From contig NC_051089.1 in assembly GCF_901709675.1 (NCBI RefSeq), positions 14,931,976-14,995,975 of the forward strand: DNA of 64,000 bases. Reading direction: 5' to 3'. Below are positions 45,601-55,424 of the stretch, piece after piece; position 1 is the stretch's first letter, and each line of letters starts with the position of its first letter. Source of the DNA: Syngnathus acus (Eukaryota; Chordata; Actinopteri; Syngnathiformes; Syngnathidae). The notes beneath the pieces were generated by a model. It had not been told where the DNA came from and made no database searches. It saw only the letters and a list, made by a program, of their open reading frames with translations. The translations under genes and the position numbers were made by a program.

Positions 45601-48600
45601 CTGTGGGATGTTTTAAAAACTATAATAATGATAATTATTCATTCATAGTAATAGTGCATTCAATTAACTGATTTTCTACAATGATTGTCATAATCATGTC
45701 ATAATTCCTCTGAGCGGATCAAATTCACCAAAATTGCATTAGACCAGTTGCATCAGGATTTATACATGGTCCAGGTAGGCGTGACTTCAGACCAACTTAT
45801 TGCCACCAGATCGTTATTTTGCCGGGCGTATCTTCAAGGACACACCCGGTCAATGGAATGAATTCCCAAATGCGTATTGAGTACCGTATTTTCCGCACTA
45901 TAAGGCGCACCTAAAAACCTCAAATTTTCTCAAAAGCCGACAGTGCGCCTTATAATCCGGTGCGCCTTATAAATGGACCAATATGGATTTGTGGATGAGG
46001 ACTTTATTAAAGTAAGCTTTACGTGTTTATTTTGTGTGTTGTGTGATATTAACGTTTGAGCAACGTTGAGTTATTGATATATTGTTATTGTTTTCACTAT
46101 TTCGAGTGTTACTATATTGTGATTGCATTAACGTTTGAGCAACAGTGAGTTATTTATTCTATGCGCTTTATAATCCGGTGCGCCTTATATATGGACAAAG
46201 TTTTAAAATGGGCCATTCATTGAAGGTGCGCCTTATAATCCGGTGCGCCTTATAGTGCGGAAAATACGGTATTGTCAAAGGGAAAGGTGATGCAACACAG
46301 TGGTAAATATGCCCCTGTTCCAACTTCTCTAAAGCAAATTCAAAATGAATTTAAAATGAATCACTTTTGAAAGTCTTTGTAGTGTATTCGGTTGAACACG
46401 GATTGAAGAGGATTCGCAAATCATTCTAATTTCCGTTTTAACCCAATTTCATTGGGACTGCCGTTTGTATTTTCAACAAGCATACTTTTTATTATGCTGA
46501 TCCATAAAAATCACTCAACTTTATGTACATGTGCCACACTAAGCTTAAAGAAATAAATCAAGAGTAAATTGTAGCAAAGCCTTTGAAGGTTATTTATGCA
46601 GCTCTTTTCTTCTTGGTACTGAGCGAATATTTCTGCGGCTTTATCCTCACTTACTCTTTCCTGCTGTCTGTCTCCTTCCTGCTTAGCTTTCCCAAAGCAC
46701 AGAAGCTGTGGAAAGAGCAAATTGTGGAGGAGAAAACTTCACCCCCACCCCCCACCACGCACACACAATAAAAAAGAAAAAAAAAGAAAGGCTTTTTGGA
46801 TGGTCCAGTTCAATTCTAACCTTGCAGTTAATTTTTTGAACAAGCTTTAAAGCATCTCATTGAACTTCTCCTACCTGACTTTATGTGTTCCTCTCTCTGT
46901 TTTATTGTTTTATTAATTCATATTGGAAGGTGGTACTGGCAACCATTAATTTAACAATACAACCTTTAACAGAGACTCTATTATTATTTTTATTTATAAC
47001 TGCATTCAGACATACAATTTATTTTTGTTTGTATGCGTTATTAAATGCTCATTATGGTATGGCATGGTTATCGCTGATATCTCTGATAATAAAAGGACTG
47101 TGCTTACCCGATTTCCAGGCATGCAGGCAGTCAGACAGACAGACAGACACACACACACACGCACACACACACACACAGTCCAGGACACACGCATGCATTC
47201 ACATGCACTCACATAACTTGAGAAAGGCAATAGCACAGCTGTTTTTTGGTTTGGGGCTCTGTTGTCTTACCCTTTATTTACCTCCTTTATTTCCTTTCCT
47301 CCTGTTTTTGTGCTCCCTTATCCGCTGATCTTGTGTCATCCAAACTCCTGCCTGGCCACCCGCCTGCCAGAGGGTACAGAAGGCTGCCAAAATCAAGAAA
47401 AAAGCGGTGTGTAATAAATGCAGCAAAAAGAAAGCATCTCACCTATTCTTTTCTTCTCTTCTTTTTTGCTTGGGGGGCATCAGTCTCTAATCAGTATGTT
47501 TTCTATGGTAATTTATTTCTTATTTAATCAAATATTTTTCCTTCTTTTTCTCATTTGAAACTGCACAGTATGCATGCTTTTAAATAACCAATCATGTTTC
47601 TTTGGCTGATGTTTGAATTCCAAAGAGGTGTAAATAAATGTACGTATCACCTAATATTACATCTTACATTTACATATTGGTGTGATTTTAAAATTTGATT
47701 TATAGAAGTTTTATTTGAGCCAGTAGAAAACCACACATCAGCGACTAGAAAAACAACAACAGTTAAATGGCAAATCATTTCCAAATATAACATAATTATA
47801 GAGGAAACCATTTAGAAATAATCATTTAAAAAAAATCAACTCCACTTGGAGCAATGTGACCTTATTAGATGCTTTAGGTGTTTTAGAATTTCATCCATCA
47901 TGCATATTGTTAGTCTTGAGAGCGAAGGTTAAGAGGATGTTGGAGGCCATCGTAACTGACGCTGTGCAAGGTGGGCGAGTTGCGGAGCTCAACTACCATT
48001 TCATTTACAGGCTTTCAAATGTCTCTTTAACGTGAATTGTTTTTTGTTCTGTGAAACCTCTGCATAAATAAAATAATACTGTATTGGTCAAATTGAATTT
48101 TGTGTAGTCTACTTGATATTTTCTTGCTAGGACAGCTTGCTTCCTTATTTATTGTATTTATTTATTCATTTGTTTATTTACAGTTGTGATTAACTGACGC
48201 ACAGCTAAGTGTTTACATATTTTATTTTTCCAGAGCCAAGATGGAGACGCTCAAACCCTCACTGAAGTTGATTTATTCATCTCCACTCAAAGGATCAAGG
48301 TCCTCAATGCAGACTCACAAGTGAGTATGTTTCGCCAAGTCCTTTTTTTCCACCTCGAGAAGGAACACTGTGTACTCACAAACAAGTGGAGGTTGCATTG
48401 TAGCTTCTCTTGAAATCCCACTGCAGATTTTATGACGTGATAGAGGATTAGAGCAGATTTCATAATACCCAAAATGCTTGACACACATCTGTGCATAGAG
48501 GATGACTCAACACGTACTATGCCAGCGATTTGCTTGCGGCTCTAGTTTAGCACATGAACATTTATTCCTTTATGCACTTAATTTTTTTTCCTTATGTTGG

Positions 48601-51600
48601 CTCATTTACCTTGAGCAACTTTTTTTTTTATATCCTTTTTAGTGTTAAAAAGGGCATTTCAGTATGACTTGTTAAAAGTACAAAATGAAGGTGGATGATT
48701 CATTAGTCCCCTGTCAACCATCATCCCCGTGTATCAGGGTTCGCGCGTGTGTGTGTAAGCTTCGTGTGCTGCAATGTAGTGTCTACCCAGTCATCCCAAT
48801 GTGTATTATCCTAGCGTCATAAAATAAAACAGTTTTAAATGTGTCTCAAAGCGGCTTAAATGGGCTTTCTGACACTTAACCATAATGAGAACAATTCCAA
48901 AATGGAATGTAAAAACAATTCTAATTAGACTATCTATTCAACCACTACACACTACGACTAATCAAGTGATGAGCTAAACTGCAAATGCAAAATGGAATGA
49001 TACAAGTAGTAAGTGGGGGTTTAAAAATATTGACTTATCTTCATCATGGTAGCCTTTATGAAAGCATTATTATTTATCAAAGCATTATGTACTAAATTGA
49101 GAGGGTGGGATGAGTTGCATATGTAGCTTTTTGGATCAACACAGACTCTGATCAATGTTTACTGCATATTATAGAAATTATTTTCTTAACAAATTAGTGT
49201 GCATTAAGTTTAAATACAGTCGCACTATGGTGTGAAATCTTTCATTATTGTTGTGTTAATGTGTCTGTAGGAAACAATGATGGACAACGCATTGCGCACC
49301 ATTTCCTACATCGCTGATATTGGAAACATTGTGGTACTAATGGCGAGACGTCGAATGTCGCGTACAGCTTCTCAAGATTGCATCGAAACCACACCCGGGG
49401 CACCTGAGACAAAAAAGCAGTACAAAATGATATGCCACGTCTTTGAGTCTGAGGATGTAAGTTTCTTTAATGATGATGTTATTTTTTCCTTGCTTGTTAT
49501 GTCTGAAGAGTAGCATTTGTAATTTCCATGGTAATGCCACATACCCACCTACGTACATTAGAGATCTGTATGAGGGTCAATAATGTGTTTTACCAATTTG
49601 GGAATTTGCAAAATAGGAATATCTATTACAACTGTTCAAATACACACATGAAATAATATTTATTATACATAAACTAATATCAAATTTATATATTTTTTAT
49701 TTATTCATATAGAGGAATTGGCTCTGGCTAGCTAAAATGACTATGGCCTTAGAAAATGCGAACAAGACTCCTCCCTTGAGTTATTTTCAGCTATGATCTC
49801 ATATTTTATTTATATATTATTTATTTATTTGATCACCTTGCTAAATTGACTCATAGTTTTTGAAAAGCCTATAAAACTGATACAAAATGTTTTTTTTAAT
49901 ACAATTCTACTTAGCAAAACATTAATATTCCAATTACAGAAATGAGAACTTTTGCTTTTTATGTAATAATTGCTATAATCAGTTACACCAAATTAGATGG
50001 AGATATGCATTGAAAAATGCAACGAAATTAAAAGCAAACTTCTTTCTGCCTGGGATGTCACCACAATGACTAACATCTTTAAACGTGAAACCTGAATGGC
50101 TGACTGGTGACCTTATTTACGATATTTTATTGTGTTTTTGTACACAGGCTCAGCTCATCGCCCAGTCCATCGGCCAGGCTTTCAGTGTTGCTTATCAGGA
50201 ATTCTTGAGAGCAAATGGAATCAACCCAGAGGACCTTAGTCAAAAGGAGTACAGTGACATCATCAACACACAGGAGATGTACAATGATGATCTCATTCAC
50301 TTTTCCAATTCTGAAAACTGCAAAGAGGTGAGTAAGGTTAATTTCTAAAAAAAAAAAAGAAAATGCTACTCTAATTCTTATCCTGACTATCATTTAAGTG
50401 TTTGTGAAACAGACACAATCAGAGACTCACCGTAATGTTGCACGTGTTGGTTCATTAAATGCAGATAATCCAGTGAAATCCGCTCAAAACGTGTCAATTT
50501 GTGCCTTTTTTCATTTGCTCCATGGCACTTGATGTTGCCATAAATATTACTAGAGGCTTTTGGAGGATTACGAGCTGTGATACATTTTCTGCTCTATATG
50601 AGCAGAGAGACTTTGCAAACACTTGTATATCGGTGTATGTGACTTTTGGTTTGAAGCCACCAGCATTATGGGCAAGTAATCAAGCCTCCTGGACAATTTG
50701 CGTGATTTAAATGCAACTTCTGATGTAAGACCGTTGTGACCATTGAACTTGAATGGCCGCATAATTTGGGTTTTTGGCAATCTTCATACTGAGCCGGAGA
50801 GCTCCATGCACTTTCTCTTTGTACTTGAAAAAGAAGTGTTTTTTTAAAATACAGTACCGCATTTTCCGTACTATAAGGCGCACCTAAAAACTTCCAATTT
50901 TCTCAAAAGCCGACAGTGCGCCTTATAATCCGGTGCGCCTTATATATGGACCAATATGGATTCGTGGATGAGGACTAATTTATTAAAGTAAGTTTATTTT
51001 GTGTGTTGTGTGATATTAACGTTTGAGCAACGTTGAGTTATTGATATATTGTTATTGTTTTCACTATTTCGAGTGTTACTATATTGTGATTGCATTAACG
51101 TTTGAGCAACGTTGAGTTATTTATTCTATGCGCTTTATAATCCGGAGCGCCTTATACTATACGGACAAAGTTTTAAAATGGGCCATTCATTGAAGGTGCG
51201 CCTTATAGTGTGGAAAATACGGTACTTAGTTTAAAGTAGTGGATGCACATAGAATATATTGTAAAAACATTTTTTGAACAGCCAGGTGGCATTGCTATCA
51301 GCAGAAAGCTAAGACGTGCCCCTTGAATTCAACAAAATTGGTCAAATTGGTTATCAGCCAACACATATTGGTCGATCTGTAATAAGTATACGGACTGCTG
51401 TCTGAGCAGGACTTTGACCTCTCCTCTGCTCCCACAAACACAGCTGCAGCTGGAGAAGAGCAAAGGTGAGATCCTCGGTGTGGTGATTGTGGAGTCCGGC
51501 TGGGGCTCCATCCTGCCTACTGTCATTTTAGCCAACATGATGAACGGCGGTCCTGCGGCACGCTCGGGCAAGCTCAGCATCGGAGACCAGATCATGTCCA

Positions 51601-52747
51601 TCAACAACACCAGCCTGGTTGGGCTGCCACTCGCTACCTGTCAGGGAATCATCAAGGTACAAGGATAAGATACTCAAATGGAACCGAGAGTCTGTTTTTC
51701 CAAACATTTCAATGTATGTCTTTGTTTATTTGTGTGTGCTAAAGGGCTTAAAGAATCAGGTTCAGGTGAAAATGAACATAGTCAGCTGCCCTCCTGTTAC
51801 CACTGTCCTCATCAAGAGACCTGACCTCAAGTACCAGCTGGGATTCAGTGTGCAGAATGGAATTGTAGGTGGCAGCGACAGCTCAAGTTTGTTTTAGCTT
51901 TCTTTTACCCGTCTCAACTTTGTCAGCCAATATTATGCCTGCATATAAATGTCTTTTCAAGAAATCCCATAATCTTTGGAAAGATCAATTCAATGTAAAC
52001 TAAGCCTTTACTAGCCTGTAAACAAATTCCCAGATGGCCAAATCTTTTCTTTACAATATGTTGTCTTTCCCCCCACTAGTCTAAAAACGGCATTCTCGTT
52101 AATATTGCGCTTGTGGAATATGTTAAGGAGCAATATTCACCCTATTTTATCCATCCTACCATTTTCCCACTTGCTGTCGACTGAAAATGACATCGTAGTC
52201 GCTAGATGTCAGGTTACAACCAATCACGACTCACCGGTTTTCTGAAGCTGAGCCATGATGCGCATAGTAACGGTGATTAAGATGGATAAAAACGAGTGGA
52301 TTGTGGATTTAATTCATATTCCACAAATGAAACATGAATCAGAAAACTGTGTTTTGACTTGTTGGGCTGTGCAGAACATATTACAAAGAACATTTTTGGG
52401 TAGACAGAGTATAATATGAGGATCTTTTTTCTGTGCGTCGCTCTGTCTTTAGATTTGCAGTCTAATGCGGGGAGGCATCGCAGAGCGAGGAGGGGTCCGG
52501 GTGGGCCACAGGATCATTGAGATCAATGGGCAGAGTGTTGTGGCCACAGCGCATGAGAAGATTGTCCAGGCACTCTCAAACTCTGTTGGAGAGGTGACAG
52601 TGCGCACACACACTCACACACACACAAACACACACAGTACACACCTGATTTTTTTCTTTGTTGGTTGACTTTTAGATTCACATGAAGACTATGCCTGCAG
52701 CCATGTTCCGACTCCTCACAGGCCAGGAGACGCCGATGTACTTATAA
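39200..52747 (+). CDS. apba2: Amyloid beta precursor protein-binding family A member 2 (Mint2 / X11-beta)
   Basis: Neuronal adaptor. The family binds the NPxY tail of APP through its PTB domain, Munc18 through an N-terminal segment, and membrane or synaptic proteins through tandem PDZ domains. Thirteen coding exons: 39200-39668, 39977-41034, 42542-42622, 43331-43370, 43793-43938, 47371-47406, 48234-48320, 49271-49456, 50148-50327, 51444-51656, 51745-51864, 52453-52593, 52676-52747. All junctions are GT-AG and phases close to 942 codons plus TAA. A Munc18-binding-like block ([10 protein letters not shown]) lies near residues 165-185, the [13 protein letters not shown] motif at about 415-427, PTB about 560-748 ([14 protein letters not shown] to [14 protein letters not shown]), PDZ1 about 762-846 and PDZ2 about 852-928. 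Human APBA2 is 749 residues; the extra length is in the acidic N-terminal half, while PTB-PDZ is almost identical. The tail ends TPMYL where human has TPLYI. Whether this is a teleost a or b paralogue is not decided. Confidence 0.97.
39977..41034 (+). CDS. apba2: apba2 coding exon 2 (Munc18-binding block and acidic Trp repeat)
   Basis: Residues 157-509, the largest exon. Starts with [19 protein letters not shown], continues into a Glu-rich stretch with Trp at 216, 229, 247, 258, 269, 280 and 292, then [13 protein letters not shown] and RPKSLNLPS. Ends at EQ before gtgagc. Large antisense frames across it come from the low-complexity DNA. Confidence 0.95.
42542..42622 (+). CDS. apba2: apba2 coding exon 3
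   Basis: 27 codons (residues 510-536), [17 protein letters not shown] to NNNVPD. Linker before the PTB domain; corresponds to the [17 protein letters not shown] region of human APBA2. Confidence 0.93.
42939..43236. mobile_element. MITE in apba2 intron 3, interrupted
   Basis: Ends ccgtattttccgcactgtaa / ttatagtgcagaaaatacgg, flanked by TA. The interior lacks the aacgtttgag core and instead contains a short piece of hAT terminus (43044-43078, caggcgtgtccaaagtccgg). The ccattcattgaaggtgc module is present twice. Confidence 0.8.
43331..43370 (+). CDS. apba2: apba2 coding exon 4 (40-nt)
   Basis: [13 protein letters not shown] plus one base. The small exon lies in the same linker as exon 3. Acceptor tgttttccag, donor gtaagt. 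Confidence 0.93.
43793..43938 (+). CDS. apba2: apba2 coding exon 5 (PTB start)
   Basis: Residues 550-598, [20 protein letters not shown] through [12 protein letters not shown]: first strand and helix of the PTB fold. Confidence 0.97.
45884..46269. mobile_element. MITE in apba2 intron 5, core B
   Basis: Perfect ends ccgtattttccgcactataa / ttatagtgcggaaaatacgg, TA on both sides. The core is nearly the same as at 35105, with the aacgtttgagcaacgttgag unit followed by a second, slightly changed copy. Confidence 0.9.
47131..47179 (+). repeat. (AGAC)n-(AC)n microsatellite in apba2 intron 5
   Basis: agacagacagac runs into acacacac about 190 bp upstream of the 36-nt microexon. Confidence 0.9.
47371..47406 (+). 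CDS. apba2: apba2 coding exon 6 (36-nt microexon)
   Basis: Twelve codons, [12 protein letters not shown], phase 0 on both sides, so skipping keeps the frame. It encodes a basic stretch in the PTB insertion loop. The donor (gcg then gtgtgt) is weaker than those of neighbouring exons. Confidence 0.9.
48234..48320 (+). CDS. apba2: apba2 coding exon 7
   Basis: 29 codons, [18 protein letters not shown] to NADSQ; PTB strands. Confidence 0.96.
49271..49456 (+). CDS. apba2: apba2 coding exon 8
   Basis: 62 codons (640-701), [20 protein letters not shown] through [13 protein letters not shown] core strands. Confidence 0.97.
50148..50327 (+). CDS. apba2: apba2 coding exon 9 (PTB C-terminal helix)
   Basis: 60 codons (702-761), [20 protein letters not shown] through [10 protein letters not shown], including the long C-terminal PTB helix that closes on the peptide groove. 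Confidence 0.97.
50857..51222. mobile_element. MITE in apba2 intron 9, core B
   Basis: Left end ccgcattttccgtactataa, right end ttatagtgtggaaaatacgg, TA on both sides. Core with two aacgtttgagcaacgttgag units as at 35105. Confidence 0.88.
51444..51656 (+). CDS. apba2: apba2 coding exon 10 (PDZ1)
   Basis: 71 codons (762-832), [20 protein letters not shown] through [10 protein letters not shown]; most of PDZ1. Confidence 0.97.
51745..51864 (+). CDS. apba2: apba2 coding exon 11 (PDZ1 end / PDZ2 start)
   Basis: 40 codons (833-872), [20 protein letters not shown] through [11 protein letters not shown], with the QLGFSV carboxylate-binding loop of PDZ2. The intron before it is only 88 bp. Confidence 0.97.
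52453..52593 (+). CDS. apba2: apba2 coding exon 12 (PDZ2)
   Basis: 47 codons (873-919), [20 protein letters not shown] through ALSNSVGE. The following 82-bp intron holds a CA repeat. Confidence 0.97.
52676..52747 (+). CDS. apba2: apba2 coding exon 13 (C-terminus)
   Basis: 23 codons plus [23 protein letters not shown] then MYL. In the paralogue Mint1/X11-alpha the tail is reported to fold into the PDZ1 groove; the hydrophobic end here would allow the same. Confidence 0.96.
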   Translation: MHMKTMPAAMFRLLTGQETPMYL

Positions 52748-55258
52748 AGTGATGAACAGACTGCTTGTCTATAAAATCATGGACAAAATCAAATATTGAT
52801 TATTTTTTCCCATCTTGTCTTCATTGTATGACACTTGCAACAGCCATTTTGTTTTTTCGATTCCCATCTGAAGAGATTGTGTGAATGTTTTTTTTTTTCT
52901 CCATTTATTGGTCTTGTCTGTAATCTTGTTTCCCTTCAATGAGATGAAAATACTTATTGGTACTGAGTGAAGGCCTCACGTTGGTTTTATATTCTTACAC
53001 AGGATGCAATATGTTCAACTGTTCCTAATGATTATGTAAATGTTTTTCATTGATTTTTTATAAACAGTCTATGCAAAAGGTACTCATAAAAAAAAAAAAA
53101 AAAAAAGGAATCTACTGTTAGAGTCGTTACCAGAGCTCTGAGGAACTGTGATGTCATTTTCAATGGTCAGCAGTGGCAAAATGGCCACCTCCTGAGATGG
53201 ATAACAAAAACAGTGGATTATGTCACCTAATGAGTTTTTCACGAACGGAATATTAATCATAATACTGTCGTTACACTAGTGAGGCTTTTTTGTTTACTTC
53301 CCTTTTAAGGAAAAGATCTGAGGGCACAATGAAGTAGGAAAAGATCTACATGGTTGAAAGGCACATCCAAACAGCAGATCTCATCGGAGAGGCTCTTCTG
53401 ACATCTGGAAAGAAATTCAAGCAGAAGCTTTCCAAAAACTCACGTTAGTTTGGAGGAGCCCAATAAATTGAAGAATTGCCAAGCTGCCATCAAATAAGTG
53501 GTCTTGTGATTAAATGTACCTTGACCTGTTAAGATGTTTTAGGTTGAAAAATCTTTTGATTTCAGCAAACACTAATACTCCAACAGTTGATGAGTTGAAA
53601 ATGAAGCTGCGTTCCATTTGCATAGACCATTGATAAAAATCAGAAAAACATGTATACATCTTGTATAGATTTCATTTCCAGCTTGTTATTTATTGCCCAG
53701 ATTAATGCTCTGTTAAAAGTGTGACAGCAAATGTGTGAGGAGTTTTAATGTAAATAGTTTTGGGAGACACAAGACAAGTATGGCAAGAACACCAGATGAT
53801 TGTCAGGTCAGTTTAAGCAGAGATGTTTGTGTTGGAAATAATTTTCATTTAAATATGTTATGTTAATATAATATACATGTGAATGAAACTACCCAGGGTG
53901 AAATTCCATATAGTGTATTTGGTTGAACAGTATGGCAATACAGTTCACACTCAAAGCTGAAGACTTTTCTATAGCTCATGTAGAAACACATACATTTAAA
54001 TAACAATAACAAAACCAGCAAGATCCATCAATTATGCTTTTGATATTAGTTACTGGTATGGAAAAAATGGTTTCTTCTGTCTGCATCCTGTCGAGTGTGT
54101 TGATCTTTGGTGTTCCTGACTGAAACTCATGTAAACGATGAGTGGATTGTGAATGTAATGTGTTGTGTGAGCTGCCCCATTGCCATACCAAGTATTAGAA
54201 TGTCTGTACATAAAAAGAAACGTGTCTAGTATTGTGCTTATCATCTAAAGAGAAAACAGTGAAACGCCACGGTTTAATCACTGCAAACATCATCCCCCAC
54301 TTGAACGTTGGCTTTGGATCCTGGGAGTGAAAGACCAAACTGAATGACACTGTGACAGTAAAAGCCTTACAACAGAGTAACGCTTTTAACATTGCACTGT
54401 ATTCCGTTCAACCACATGAACATTATTGCTGTGCATGCCTCGTAATGTATGTAGTATCATGTCATTGTGGCAGGATAATAAAATCAGCTAAACTTGGCTG
54501 CTTGCGTGGGACTGGGTCATATATTGTGAGTGGAGTTTGTTTGCACTTTCTCTGACTTTCTCCCACATTGAATTGAAATTGAGTGGGAGTTGTTTGGCAC
54601 ATCTGCCTCGATATCAAATGGTTCTGGGTTCAAATCTCAGCTTTTGATTTTCTTTTTTCAACAAACAGTATAATAAACTCAGGTACTGTATTTCATGAAT
54701 TTAATTCAATGACTGCAATCGTGTTCTCGACCACATTGTTTAAGCAGTGCTCCACCACCTTTTCCATTGTCAATCGCTCTATTATGTACCATAATGGTAA
54801 AATCATGATGTCTGGTTTTTTTTTTTTTTAGGATGAACGTCACCCACAAGTTTCAAAGTTGATGCTCTAGTTCCCCCCTGTGGCTGTATTTAAGAAACGC
54901 ATGTGAAGTCGTACCATACGAGCATGTAACAAACAATACATTTACAGTACATACAGTAGTTTTAAAAGTGTAAACAGTTTAAAATCAGGAGTAAAATCAA
55001 TTTGCATCATTTCTAATATTGGTCTTATCATAATATGATGCTTTAACTTTCATATTCTGATGTGTTTGATAATCAGTCACTACGTTTACATGCCGTCATG
55101 TCAAACTCAGTCAAAATCCCGGTTTCTGAAATATTCGGAAAAAAACGTTTTTGATATTCCTATGTCCAAATATCTAAATTAGAAAAGAAGTAACCCAGCG
55201 GCCTTACTTGGGTTTTCATTGACTGCATATAAACGTAGTCAGTCAGTTTCACTGCAGT
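52748..55258. other. apba2 3' UTR and convergent intergenic region
   Basis: Holds the apba2 3' UTR and, from the right, the sord 3' UTR. AATAAA hexamers on the plus strand occur at 53462-53467 and 54477-54482; which is used cannot be told. A-tract at about 53089-53106. A degraded tRNA-like SINE piece with ggttctgggttcaaatctca lies at about 54581-54645. Confidence 0.5.
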
Positions 55259-55424
55259 TTAGGGATTTTGGTCATTCTGGTCACACTTTAACATGACCTT
55301 TATCCCAAGACCCTGACGCGTGGTCTCAAATGCCTGAACCGCCTGCTCCAGGGGGAAGCGGTGAGTCACCAGAGGCTTCACATTCACTTTTCCTGATGCC
55401 AACATGGCGATAGCCATGGGCCAA
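55259..55424 (-). CDS. sord: sord exon 9 (C-terminus)
   Basis: [20 protein letters not shown] to [16 protein letters not shown] and TAA at 55261-55259. Confidence 0.97.

Noticed and set aside
46885-47328. 147-codon frame in apba2 intron 5
   Set aside because: Hydrophobic chance frame running through the AGAC/AC microsatellite, with no homology or splice boundaries.
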